A model generated the notes under the pieces. That model saw nothing but the letters and a program-made list of their open reading frames with translations, made no database searches and was not told where the DNA came from. This document shows positions 43,584 to 53,185 of a stretch of DNA of 64,000 nucleotides, one piece after another. The position numbers were made by a program, and so were the translations under genes. Source of the stretch: Chloroflexota bacterium (GTDB lineage: Bacteria > Chloroflexota > Anaerolineae > Promineifilales > Promineifilaceae). Positions within the stretch are counted from its first letter, which is position 1. Each line of letters begins with the position of its first letter. The stretch is taken from NCBI GenBank assembly GCA_014584575.1, contig JACTMP010000026.1:108470-172469 (forward strand), written 5' to 3'.

Positions 43584-44690
43584 ATGGAAAGTTCAAATAG
43601 AGTTTTTGCAAACTTTAGCCAGGTAGACCTGGCAGGTTTCAGAAAACCTGTCAGGTCTATTGTGCAACCGCAGAGGCACAGAGGTGTAGAGAAAAAAAAT
43701 CCGCGTCATCGGCGTTTGTCCGCGTCCCTTTCTTCTTTATTTTACCGATTACCGATTACCGATTACCGATTACCGATATTATCTGTTTTCCTGGTGGTGG
43801 CCTGGTTTCTGGCTGCCTGCGGTGGGCAGGTGAAACCGCCGGCCTTGCCGGAAGGGTATACCGTTGGCCCCACCGACCAGTGCCACGCCACGCCGCAATT
43901 TTTAGGCACGCTCAATTTTGAACGGCCGGTAATAGATACGACCCAGGAACTTGCGGTGGGGGTGTTGGTGCGCGATCTGGCGGGCGACGGCGGGACTTAC
44001 CAGCATGATACCTGGGATGACGCCGGGAAAGTGGGGCCTTTTGCCATAGATTGGCTGGGCAACATCTTTGTCGCCCCCACGCCCGTTATCAGCCTGGAAC
44101 TCAACCCCGTGGCGGAACAAAACAAAATCTTCAAAGTAGATACCCGGACGGGGGAGATGGTCGAATTCGTCAGCCTGCCCTGGCCACTGCCGCCGGGCAG
44201 CGGCAATCCGTTTGGTGTGGTAGGGCTGGCGTATGATTGTGACACGGGCAGCCTCTACGCCGCTTCCATCGCCGGTTCCACCCCTCAGGACGAAGTGGGC
44301 GTGATTTACCAGCTTGACCCTACCAGCGGCGAAATTTTGTCGAAGCTGGAAAATGTGGATGCCATGGGTATTGCCGTTTTCCGGGCCAGTCAGGGTAAGC
44401 GACTGTATTACGGCGCCGGCCGTACCCCGGAAGTGTATTCGGTGCTGTTGGATGGGGACGGCCGTTTCACCGGCGAACCGCGTCTGGAATTTTCCCTGGC
44501 TGCCCAACCCGGCGGCAGCACCGATATAGCGCAGCGTATCCAGTTCACCACCGACAACACCATGATCGTCAAAGCCCTAGAGTTCAACTACAGCTTGCAA
44601 CCTACCAGCCGTGTGCAAAAAGATGTCTATACTTTCCGATACCAACCGGCTGATGATACCTGGGCGCTGGGGGAGATAACACAAGAGTGA
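43584..44690 (+). CDS. Lipoprotein with beta-propeller-like repeats
   Basis: 368 residues from ATG 43584 (TTG 43569 overlaps the upstream stop). The first about 65 residues are translated from intergenic-type repeats: a palindrome, an atccgcgtcat piece and a taccgat array. Then comes lipoprotein signal FLVVAWFLAACGG. The mature part has strands resembling a propeller (IDWLGNIFVAP, GLAYDCDTGSLYAASI, IYQLDPTSGEIL, VYSVLLDGDGRF). No catalytic motif is recognised. The mature gene appears intact, but its start region has been rebuilt by repeats. Confidence 0.65.
   Translation: MESSNRVFANFSQVDLAGFRKPVRSIVQPQRHRGVEKKNPRHRRLSASLSSLFYRLPITDYRLPILSVFLVVAWFLAACGGQVKPPALPEGYTVGPTDQCHATPQFLGTLNFERPVIDTTQELAVGVLVRDLAGDGGTYQHDTWDDAGKVGPFAIDWLGNIFVAPTPVISLELNPVAEQNKIFKVDTRTGEMVEFVSLPWPLPPGSGNPFGVVGLAYDCDTGSLYAASIAGSTPQDEVGVIYQLDPTSGEILSKLENVDAMGIAVFRASQGKRLYYGAGRTPEVYSVLLDGDGRFTGEPRLEFSLAAQPGGSTDIAQRIQFTTDNTMIVKALEFNYSLQPTSRVQKDVYTFRYQPADDTWALGEITQE
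43624..43775. repeat. Palindrome, rRNA-leader-like fragment and taccgat array inside the 5-prime coding region
   Basis: The cctgtcaggttt-family palindrome (43624-43659, one mismatch) is followed by aatccgcgtcat...gtccgcgtcc, shared with the units at 26581. Then come about five tandem accgatt units (43743-43775). All stay in frame with the downstream lipoprotein. Confidence 0.8.
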
Positions 44691-44869
44691 TTGCGTGATT
44701 GCCGTCTCAGGCGTGATGGGGTAACGTCTGCCATATAGCCTCATTTGCCATTCCCTGACCAAAATCCTAGCCGCCTGGATTCTGGTTAACCATATTTCAA
44801 CCTTTTTTATGAACTCATTATGTTATACTTTGCCAACTCAGGGTCGGAGATTTAACAAAGTGGACACTT

Positions 44870-44903
44870 AAACCTGACAGCTTTCTGAAGAGCTGTCAGG
44901 TTT
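44870..44903. repeat. cctgtcaggttt-family palindrome, possible terminator
   Basis: Perfect 13-bp arms aaacctgacagct/agctgtcaggttt, followed by a T-rich tail, 180 bases after the lipoprotein stop. The remainder of the gap 44691-45100 holds no recognisable gene or consensus promoter. Confidence 0.7.
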
Positions 44904-45100
44904 TATTTATTCTGGCGTGAACGGAAATAAAGGGGGATGTTCTTTTCTGGTTCAGGCTCAATTCACAATGCAGTCAGGCAACAGGCGTGAAGTTGGTTGG
45001 ATATAATGTGGACTGGTGCAGGGTGAGGGTGTTACCCCGCCTTACAAGGCAGTCCCCGATTCGCTTGATTGGGAAATAGTTTGGCATGTACGGAGAATTT

Positions 45101-48100
45101 ATGATGATGAAACAACAGAGACAAACGAGAAAACTGTGGTGGATAGGCAGCCTGTTGGTATTGGCTGCCTTTTTGTTATTCCAGCCCGGCGGCACGGCCG
45201 TACACGCCGACGGCTCTATCAGCGGCACTGTCTTTCGGGACTTCAACAGCAATGGCCTGTTGGATGCCAACGAACCGGGGATTGGGGGGATAACGGTCAC
45301 GGCCGTTTCCGATACCGGCGACACCCGGACCACCACCACCGATGCCAACGGTACCTATACGCTCACGCCAGACCTGGTTGGCAATGAAGCGCGTGTGGAA
45401 TTCACCCTGCCCACTGATGGCAGCCTGGACTTCCTGAAACCAAGCGTTGCCGGCGGCACCACCGTCCAGTTTGTTGATATTTCTAACGATGTGTTTAATG
45501 TGAACGCTGGTTTCCTTAACCCGGCCCAATATGCGTTGGCGGCCGCCGAAGTGGTCGCACCCCGCTTCCAGCGTGGTGAAAATGTTCTCACTACCAACCA
45601 GCCCGTTATTCAGGGACACGATTACAATCTGAACAGCGCCAACCCGCCCCTGACCGTCTATGCCAATGCCGATCAGGTAGGCACTATTTATGGTATGGCT
45701 TACCAATCCTCCTCTGAGGTTCTCTTTGGCAGCACCTATATTCGCCGCGGCGCCGGTGTTGGACCAAGCAATCTAACTGGCACCATTTATAAGCTGAGTG
45801 GGTCCGGCGCCCCTTCTAACTTTTTCGAGATTGCCAATACGGGCGCTAACCCACATCCCAATGGTATGGGTCACAATTTTGTGGTGGACACGGCCGGGTA
45901 TAGCGCTGTCGGCAAAGTGGGGTTGGGTGATCTGGAGATTTCAGATGATGAACAAACCTTGTATGCGGTTAACCTGAATACCCGCGAACTGGTTATTATG
46001 CCCCTTACGTTTGACAGCAATGGGCAGCCGGTAGCGCCTGCGCCGGGTGATGTGACAACGGAGGCCATCCCTGTGCCCACGACCTGTGATGGTGATGGCG
46101 TCAGCGAACCGGCAGCCACCGATTGGCGGCCGTTTGCCCTCAAATATTTTGATGGCACGCTCTATGTCGGTGGCGTCTGCTCTGGTGAATCTATGATCGC
46201 CGGTTTGGGTTTGAATCCCGCCACTTCTACTTTTGCCGACCTGGCCCCCATTCGCCCGTTTCTGGATGCTGTTGTCTATGAGTTTAATCCCCAAACCGGC
46301 GCCTTTAATACCACACCCATCCTGACGATTGACCTGGATTACGCCCGTGAGGCGGTGAATGACGGTATGTTGGACCAGAACAACGACGGGGAATGGCTGC
46401 CCTGGACCGATTTCTGGCGGCCCAATTGGGCCGGGCGAACCGGCGGCAATATCGTAGCCAACCCACAGCCTATTCTGGCCGACATTGAATTTGATGGTTA
46501 TGGTTTTATGTTCCTCGGTTTCCGTGACCGTTTTGCCGACCAGGCATATGATCGCGGCGACCCCGGCCCTAGCAATGGCTCCTTGACAAATCAACGGTTT
46601 GGTGGCGATCTGTTGCTGGCTTGCCAGACGGCCGGTGGCGGCTGGCAACTGGAAAGCGGCCCGGTGGAGGCGCGTATTTGTAATAACGGGCTGACAGGAG
46701 TAACACGCACTGCTACCAATCCGCCCAGCCCTGACTATAACCCTGGTTCACCACTGCCGGAGTTTTTCCACAATGATCAATACCTGCCCAATGGTGGCCC
46801 AACTGCTCTATATCACGATGAAACTTTTATTGGCTCTCTGGCTGTGCTGTTGGGCAGCGGTGAATTGGTAGGCACAAAATATGATGCCTTTGCCACTTTT
46901 GAAGCGGGCACGATCACCTTTGACACGGACAATGGTAATCGCTTGCGGGCGGCGCAGATGTATGAAGATACCGCCAATACCTTTGGCAAGGCAGGGGGCA
47001 TGGGGGACATAGAACTGTTGGGCGCAGCCGCGCCTGTAGAAGTGGGTAACCGCGTCTGGCGGGATGAAAACGGTAACGGCATCCAGGACCCCGGTGAACC
47101 ACCGATTGCCGGTGTCACAGTGGAACTGCATGATGCTGATGGTGCTCTGTTGGCTGCAACCACCACCGACGCTAATGGCCTCTACTACTTCTCCAACTAC
47201 CAGCCCATTGGTGCTGTTTCCGCCCGCATCAGCCTGGGTTCTGATGATGCCCGGCAACCTGTTGGGGGGGCAACTCTCCTCAGCGAAAATGAACTTATGT
47301 TGGGCAACAACAACGATTCAGCGCAACAAGGTTTTACTGGTTTGCGGTTTCAAAATCTGGCAATTCCAGTAGGGGCGACTATTACTTCAGCTTACATCCA
47401 ATTTTCCACGGATGATACACCAACCAACATTGGTAATCCGGCTAACTTTACAATCGATGGGCAGAATACGGCCAATCCGCCCACTTTCACTACTGCTGTC
47501 AACAATATCTCCGGGCGTCCCCGTACTGCTGCCCAGGTTGCCTGGGTAACACCCAATTGGTCTGGCCCCCGTATTTCGAGTGCAGATCAGCGCACACCAG
47601 ATCTGACGCCCATTGTACAAGAAATTGTGAATCTGGCTGGTTGGGCGCCTGGTAACGCGATGGTATTTATTATTAACCCATCTGCCGATCACCGTAACGC
47701 TGAGTCATTTAATACTGCTAACGGCGTTTTTTCGCCAGCATTGGTGGTGAATTATGTGTTGCCTACCCCGGCTAACTATGCGGCCCTGGAGTATCGCAGC
47801 GGGTATCAATTGCGGGTGGATTTGAATCAGGCGGCGCTGAATGGGCTGTCGGTTTCGCCGCCGCAGGCGGATAGCTCGGCTTTTGGCGACATCCGCGACT
47901 CGGATGGGCAGCCGCGCGCCGGCGGCTATGTGGCCATTGACTTTACCACCGGCGGCCCCGGTGAAAACAACCACTCCTTTGACTTTGGTTTTGCGCCGCT
48001 GACCAGCCTGGGTGACTTTATCTGGGATGACCAGGACAATGACGGCTTTTATGACGGGCCGGTGCAGGTGGGTGACTTTGTCTGGTATGACCTGGACGGC

Positions 48101-51100
48101 GATGGCTTGCAAGACACAGGCGAACCAGGTGTGAGCGGCGTCCGCGCTGCGCTGCACCGCAGCACGGACACAGACTGCGCCGACTTACCGCTGGCTACCA
48201 CAACTACCGGGCCAGACGGCCGTTACCTCTTCACCGATCTACCCCCCGGGAATTACTTTGTCTGTTTTACGCTGGTTGATTTGCCCGCCGGTTTTGTTGT
48301 CACCGTTGCCGGTGGCGACAATGCGGCGGATGCTACCGGGCGCACCGGAAATACCGGCCCGTTGGCCGCCGGGCAGCAAAACCTGACCCGCGATATGGGC
48401 ATTGTCAACACGGCCGGTTTGGTCTCCGTGGGAGATAAGGTGTGGTATGACTTGAATGGCAACGGCCGTCAAGACCCCAACGAACCCGGCGTACCCGGCG
48501 TTACGGTGCGCCTGTTCACCCTGGGCCAGGTTTGCACGGATACCCCGGTAGCCAGCCAGACCACCGATGAAAATGGCCTGTACCTGTTCACCGGGCTGAC
48601 AGATGGCAACTACTTTGTCTGTTTTGACCTGACCACCATCCCGGCCGGTTATGGTCTCACGGCGGCCAATAACCAACTGGATGACAGCGTAGACAGCGAC
48701 GCCGACGCCAACGGTCAGACGCCTCCCACTGGCCCACTGACCGCCGGGCAGTTTGACTACACCCTGGACATGGGCATCGTCAGCGCCGGTAACGTCAGCG
48801 TGGGCGATTATGTGTGGTATGACGACAATGGCAACGGCCTGCAAGACGCGGGCGAAGGTGGTGTGCCCGGCATCGGCGTAGCGCTGCACAGCGCCGCAGA
48901 TACCGATTGCGCAGATACGCCTTTGGTTGTGACCACGACCGGCGGCGATGGCTCGTATCTTTTCAGCGGCCTGCCTTCCGGCAGCTACTTTGTCTGTTTT
49001 GACCTGAGCACTATTCCCGGCGGTTTTGAAGTGACGAGCCAAAATGTGGGCGGCGACGATACCATTGATTCGGATGCGGACCCAACGACGGGGGCAACGG
49101 CCGTGACCGGCATCATCCCCGCCAACGGCGCTGACCTGACGCTGGACATGGGCATTCGCCAAGACCCAGGCTTAGTCAGTGTGGGCGACCGCGTCTGGTA
49201 TGACAACAACCGCAACGGCGTGCAAGACCCCGGCGAAATGGGTGTCCCTGGCGTGGCCGTAGACCTGCATCCGGCCACCAATACAGATTGCGCCGACACA
49301 CCGGCCGATACCACCGCGACCGATGCGCAGGGCAATTACCTGTTTGGCGGCCTCACTCCTGGTGATTACTTCGTCTGTTTTGGTCTGACCACCATTCCCA
49401 CCGGTTACGTGGTGACGCTGCCCGATCAGGGCGGCGACGATGGCGCCGATTCCGACGCCGACCCCACCACCGGGCAGACACCGGCTACCGGCGCATTAGC
49501 AGCCGGGCAGAGCAATATGACGCTGGACATGGGCATCTACGCCCCTGACCACGAAATCCGCCTTCCCGGCGTGACGGTGCAACTCTATGCCGCCGCACAA
49601 CTGTGTGACGGAACCAGCTACATTGCCGAAGTGACCACCGACGCCAATGGTTACTATCTCTTCACCGGTCTACCCGGTGGGCAGTATTACGTGCATATCC
49701 CCGCCTCTAACTTCGCCCCAGGCGGCGCAATGGAATACATGTTTGCCACCTTGTTCACCGACCCGAACCCGGATGATGACCTCAACAATGACAACAGCGC
49801 CCAAGAAGTAACGGCGGGCGCGTGTGCCGGTGGTCTCAGCACCAATCTGGTGACGCTGGCGATTATCACCGAACCGCTCAACGATGGCACGACGGACCGT
49901 AACACGCCGGACAACAGCAACAACCTGACGGTTGACATGGCTGCGTATGAACCGGTCTGCCTGGGCGACCAGGTGTGGTATGACGCCGACGACAGCGGCA
50001 CACTCAACGGCGCAGAATATGGCATCAACGGCATCACACTAGACCTGTACCTGGATGTGGATGATGATGGCATCTTTGAACCGGGCGGGGACGATGGCGC
50101 GCCCATCGCCACCACGGTGACGGCCAATGTGGGTGGGCAGGATGGCTCATACAGCTTCTGCACGCTGATACCGGGCAACTACTTTGTCCATATTCCGCCG
50201 ACGCAGTTTGTGGCCGGGGCGTTGCTGAACCAGACACGCAGCAGCACCACCGTAGTAAATCCAGTAGCCACCGTGGCCGAAGATGACAACAATGGTACAG
50301 ATGGCGGCGACGCGGCGACCAACGGTATTGTGGTTGCTACCCGTATCACGCTCGACCGGCGCGTGGAGCCGACGTTTGACCGGGATATCAACGACAACGG
50401 CCGTCGGGATTCCAGCACCAACCAGACCGTTGACTTTGGCATCACCCTGAACGAGCCGATGGACTTTGGCGACCTGCCCGACACTTACAACAACACCATC
50501 TTTGGCGACGATGGCCCGCGCCATCCGGACACCAACCTCTATCTGGGCGTCCTGTGGGACGCCGACAACGATGGGCAGGAAAGCACCGCTACGGACGGTG
50601 ACGACAACGATGGCAACGACGACGAAGATGGTGTGATCATCAATGTGGATGAGACCTGGGGCGACGGTGAGGGCATTGTGGAAATTACCGTTAGCGGTGG
50701 CAGCGGTTGCGTCCTCGGCTGGGTAGATTTCAGCGGCGACGGTAATTTTGACGACGAGGTGGATGACGGCTCGGGGAACCCTCTTGTTTCGGAATTCCTG
50801 TTTGCCCGTTTCCTGGGGACAGGCACCACCCAGGAAAGTTTTACCGCTCCTCGTTCCAGCGTTGGTGGTGGCCTCTATGTGTATCCCAATGAATTGAACA
50901 TGCGCTTCCGCATCTTCCCGCCCAGTGACCCATTGTTTGCAGCGCGTGGCGTCACGCTGGATGGGAATGGTTGCCCGGCAGCCGGCAATACCACAGCCAC
51001 GATGACTTTGGTTAGCGTGGGCGCGGCTTCTGGTGGCGAGGTGGAGGATTATCAGCACCAGTTCTCGCCAACGGCCGTGAATCTGCAACATATCCGCGCC

Positions 51101-51196
51101 ACCCTCGGTGCTGTGCCGTTCATCCTGGTGCTGGCTGTGGTGATGGCGCTGGCGTTTACCGGATTGGGCATTGCCCTGGCCCGCCGCCGTGTATAA
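45101..51196 (+). CDS. Giant SdrD_B-repeat surface protein
   Basis: About 2,031 residues. A signal peptide (to about residue 36) leads to one SdrD_B domain, then a large propeller-like region (45530-47030). A second SdrD_B unit (VGNRVWRDENGNGIQDPGE) is interrupted by a DNRLRE-like beta domain (about 47190-47760). At least four full Cna-B/SdrD_B repeats follow (VGDxVWYDxNGNGxQDxGE...YFVCFxL), then a headless repeat at 49541 and a longer one at 49955. The C-terminal GEVEDY domain and a membrane helix ending ALARRRV anchor it. These Ca-binding rod repeats display an adhesive or enzymatic head away from the cell. No LPxTG motif is seen. The start at 45101 follows a ggaga site. Confidence 0.9.
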   Translation: MMMKQQRQTRKLWWIGSLLVLAAFLLFQPGGTAVHADGSISGTVFRDFNSNGLLDANEPGIGGITVTAVSDTGDTRTTTTDANGTYTLTPDLVGNEARVEFTLPTDGSLDFLKPSVAGGTTVQFVDISNDVFNVNAGFLNPAQYALAAAEVVAPRFQRGENVLTTNQPVIQGHDYNLNSANPPLTVYANADQVGTIYGMAYQSSSEVLFGSTYIRRGAGVGPSNLTGTIYKLSGSGAPSNFFEIANTGANPHPNGMGHNFVVDTAGYSAVGKVGLGDLEISDDEQTLYAVNLNTRELVIMPLTFDSNGQPVAPAPGDVTTEAIPVPTTCDGDGVSEPAATDWRPFALKYFDGTLYVGGVCSGESMIAGLGLNPATSTFADLAPIRPFLDAVVYEFNPQTGAFNTTPILTIDLDYAREAVNDGMLDQNNDGEWLPWTDFWRPNWAGRTGGNIVANPQPILADIEFDGYGFMFLGFRDRFADQAYDRGDPGPSNGSLTNQRFGGDLLLACQTAGGGWQLESGPVEARICNNGLTGVTRTATNPPSPDYNPGSPLPEFFHNDQYLPNGGPTALYHDETFIGSLAVLLGSGELVGTKYDAFATFEAGTITFDTDNGNRLRAAQMYEDTANTFGKAGGMGDIELLGAAAPVEVGNRVWRDENGNGIQDPGEPPIAGVTVELHDADGALLAATTTDANGLYYFSNYQPIGAVSARISLGSDDARQPVGGATLLSENELMLGNNNDSAQQGFTGLRFQNLAIPVGATITSAYIQFSTDDTPTNIGNPANFTIDGQNTANPPTFTTAVNNISGRPRTAAQVAWVTPNWSGPRISSADQRTPDLTPIVQEIVNLAGWAPGNAMVFIINPSADHRNAESFNTANGVFSPALVVNYVLPTPANYAALEYRSGYQLRVDLNQAALNGLSVSPPQADSSAFGDIRDSDGQPRAGGYVAIDFTTGGPGENNHSFDFGFAPLTSLGDFIWDDQDNDGFYDGPVQVGDFVWYDLDGDGLQDTGEPGVSGVRAALHRSTDTDCADLPLATTTTGPDGRYLFTDLPPGNYFVCFTLVDLPAGFVVTVAGGDNAADATGRTGNTGPLAAGQQNLTRDMGIVNTAGLVSVGDKVWYDLNGNGRQDPNEPGVPGVTVRLFTLGQVCTDTPVASQTTDENGLYLFTGLTDGNYFVCFDLTTIPAGYGLTAANNQLDDSVDSDADANGQTPPTGPLTAGQFDYTLDMGIVSAGNVSVGDYVWYDDNGNGLQDAGEGGVPGIGVALHSAADTDCADTPLVVTTTGGDGSYLFSGLPSGSYFVCFDLSTIPGGFEVTSQNVGGDDTIDSDADPTTGATAVTGIIPANGADLTLDMGIRQDPGLVSVGDRVWYDNNRNGVQDPGEMGVPGVAVDLHPATNTDCADTPADTTATDAQGNYLFGGLTPGDYFVCFGLTTIPTGYVVTLPDQGGDDGADSDADPTTGQTPATGALAAGQSNMTLDMGIYAPDHEIRLPGVTVQLYAAAQLCDGTSYIAEVTTDANGYYLFTGLPGGQYYVHIPASNFAPGGAMEYMFATLFTDPNPDDDLNNDNSAQEVTAGACAGGLSTNLVTLAIITEPLNDGTTDRNTPDNSNNLTVDMAAYEPVCLGDQVWYDADDSGTLNGAEYGINGITLDLYLDVDDDGIFEPGGDDGAPIATTVTANVGGQDGSYSFCTLIPGNYFVHIPPTQFVAGALLNQTRSSTTVVNPVATVAEDDNNGTDGGDAATNGIVVATRITLDRRVEPTFDRDINDNGRRDSSTNQTVDFGITLNEPMDFGDLPDTYNNTIFGDDGPRHPDTNLYLGVLWDADNDGQESTATDGDDNDGNDDEDGVIINVDETWGDGEGIVEITVSGGSGCVLGWVDFSGDGNFDDEVDDGSGNPLVSEFLFARFLGTGTTQESFTAPRSSVGGGLYVYPNELNMRFRIFPPSDPLFAARGVTLDGNGCPAAGNTTATMTLVSVGAASGGEVEDYQHQFSPTAVNLQHIRATLGAVPFILVLAVVMALAFTGLGIALARRRV

Positions 51197-51202
51197 ACGT
51201 GC

Positions 51203-51237
51203 AAACCTGATAGGTCTTTGTCAGATCTGTCAGGTTT
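51203..51237. repeat. Diverged cctgtcaggttt-family palindrome
   Basis: Arms aaacctgataggtct and agatctgtcaggttt with two mismatches, 7 bases after the giant gene and just ahead of its terminator. Confidence 0.6.
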
Positions 51238-51249
51238 TATCTTGATATG

Positions 51250-51281
51250 AAAGACCCCGGTTGATGCCGGGGTCTTTTTTT
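51250..51281 (+). terminator. Strong intrinsic terminator of the giant surface-protein gene
   Basis: Perfect 11-bp arms aaagaccccgg/ccggggtcttt with a 6-base loop and a T-run to 51281. Confidence 0.92.
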
Positions 51282-51387
51282 GCCTGCACTTCTCTTATGA
51301 AAACGATCTTTTCATCGGTGCATGTATAGCACGATTTGGCAAATCGTGTTACATCACAACTCAATTTGGGACATTAGCCACCAACGC

Positions 51388-51469
51388 CGCCGAATTCCAT
51401 TCGGCAGTTGAAACTGGCGTCAGACCGCGCAGGTGGTCTTTGCTGGCGTAGCCGCGAATTTATTCGCCG
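51388..51469. repeat. Chain of small hairpins (gccgcgaatt family, copy 2)
   Basis: gccgaat/attcggc, an imperfect agacc..ggtct and gcgaat/attcgc follow one another, sharing blocks with 17900-18011. The last hairpin overlaps the final codons of the transglutaminase-like gene. Confidence 0.65.
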
Positions 51470-52914
51470 GGCGAAAGTTTCCGGTCGGCTTTGATGTAGC
51501 GGTTGTGCTGGTAGGTCTGGAAATCCTGGTCAATGCTGTACCAGGGATGGTAGCGGCTGGCAGTTTTTTCCAGAGGATAAATGAGGGTGGATTTGCCGGT
51601 GGCTTCCAGAAGGTAGCTACGGCCGTCTTGCATATACGTCACCCAGGCATGGGCTTCGGTGGGGTGGTCACTGGTCCATTTAGCCTGGCCGACCACAAAT
51701 TCGGCCGGGATGCCTAATTCCACCAGTTTGCGCCAGGCCCACAGCGCGTGGTCTTCACAATCTCCCTGGCGGCTGACTTCAAACTCCACCGGGTGCAGCC
51801 AATGGTCGCGGCTGTTAAACTGCTCCTCATCGGAGACATAACGGCACTGTTTTAGCCAGTGGCATATCTCGGCTACGGTCGCCGGCTGCACCTGGCTTTC
51901 GCGTTCAAAATACCAGCGAAAGTCGTTTTGAGAGCCGTTGCCAAAACGGCGAAAGGGGATCAATGTTTTTTCGCGGTAATGGATCGGTTTGATCTGATAG
52001 TGGTGTTCCAGCACGGGCAGGAATTCCAGCAGGGATTGTTGAACCTGGTCTTGTTGCACGGTCAGGGTACGGCCGTTGCGGAAGGTGAGTACCAGGGAGT
52101 AAGACGGCCGTGTCACCCCTTTGTACGTGATCATTTGCTGCTGCACAGAGGCGTCCTGCAATTCTGCGGCGCTCAACTGCTGCCGCCGCAGCAGATGGTA
52201 GAGCGTAATATGTGCGGGCAGAAAGGTCACACGCCGGGGAAAGTGAAAGAAGGCGAGATAGAGGGCCAGCAGAGCAGACAAAAAGCCGACGATGCTAAAG
52301 GCGACTGCCATGATCTTTTCCGAGGTGACCTCACTTTGGGTCACGGCCGTCGCCATGCCCAGGCTAAAAAAGAGACACAGGCTGGCGATGCCCAGGTGCG
52401 TCAATAAGGAGGAAAGTTTGCCCGTCAGGTGGCGGGGCAGGGGGGCGGTGATGTATTGAACGGCGGCCTGGCGCAGCGCGGGGGCGCGCCGTTTGAGTTC
52501 GGCTACCAGATAGGGGCTGTGTTGGATGGAGCGTTCGAGGTAACGACGGCCGTGTCTGGTGTGGATGATGATGAAGAGGCGGTTTTGGTGTACGGCCGTG
52601 ATGTCGTCATAGGGGATGGTATGGGTGAGGTGGCGGAGATGGAGGGTGACGGCCGTTTCTTGCAACTGTACCCGCATGGCCGACAGCACCAGGAACAGGG
52701 CGCCCCAAAATAGCAACGGCCAGGTGAACAGCGAAATGACCAGCAAAAGGCCGCGAGTGTCGGCGCCGGGGTTTGCCCACGCCAGCCATAGAAAAAACAG
52801 CCAGAAAAGGAAGACGGCCGGCGTGAGAATGAACCAGACCACCCGGCCACCCTGCGCATAATCATATTGCCTGTGCATCCAGCCAATCTTACGCGATTTT
52901 TTGTGCCGGGACAT
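51460..52914 (-). CDS. Transglutaminase-like membrane protein
   Basis: 484 residues. Two helices lie near the N-terminus (about 25-75) and two near the middle (about 170-225). A soluble C-terminal transglutaminase-like cysteine-protease domain has Cys in SRQGDCEDHALWAW, His in PTEAHAWVTY and Asp/Glu in YLLEATGKS. The catalytic residues appear intact. Such proteins may act in envelope peptide processing. The start at 52914 has a gaagg site; 52944 is also possible. Confidence 0.8.
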   Translation of the reverse strand: MSRHKKSRKIGWMHRQYDYAQGGRVVWFILTPAVFLFWLFFLWLAWANPGADTRGLLLVISLFTWPLLFWGALFLVLSAMRVQLQETAVTLHLRHLTHTIPYDDITAVHQNRLFIIIHTRHGRRYLERSIQHSPYLVAELKRRAPALRQAAVQYITAPLPRHLTGKLSSLLTHLGIASLCLFFSLGMATAVTQSEVTSEKIMAVAFSIVGFLSALLALYLAFFHFPRRVTFLPAHITLYHLLRRQQLSAAELQDASVQQQMITYKGVTRPSYSLVLTFRNGRTLTVQQDQVQQSLLEFLPVLEHHYQIKPIHYREKTLIPFRRFGNGSQNDFRWYFERESQVQPATVAEICHWLKQCRYVSDEEQFNSRDHWLHPVEFEVSRQGDCEDHALWAWRKLVELGIPAEFVVGQAKWTSDHPTEAHAWVTYMQDGRSYLLEATGKSTLIYPLEKTASRYHPWYSIDQDFQTYQHNRYIKADRKLSPGE

Positions 52915-53095
52915 GATGACCTTCGTGCTAACGTCAATTTTCATTTTAGTCGTTATCGCCTATGAATGAATTCATAGGCTGATATGGGAAACGTGCTGAA
53001 GCCCGTTGCGCAATTCTCACCCTGAGATTACGTCGCTTTCATACATTTTTTACAAATACGAGGGAAAATTGGCCCTGTTCTGTAAAATGGGTATG

Positions 53096-53163
53096 AAGAT
53101 TAGAGATTAGAGGTTGAGAATTGGGGATTGTTAATCTCCAATCTCTAATCTCCAATCTCAAAA
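53096..53163. repeat. gattagagatt array and hairpin before htrA
   Basis: agattagagattagaggttgag is followed by complementary aatctccaatctctaatctccaatctca. It ends about 10 bases before the ribosome site of the HtrA gene, so it lies in the 5-prime leader. Confidence 0.8.
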
Positions 53164-53185
53164 TTCTGATTAAGGAGAAACAACT

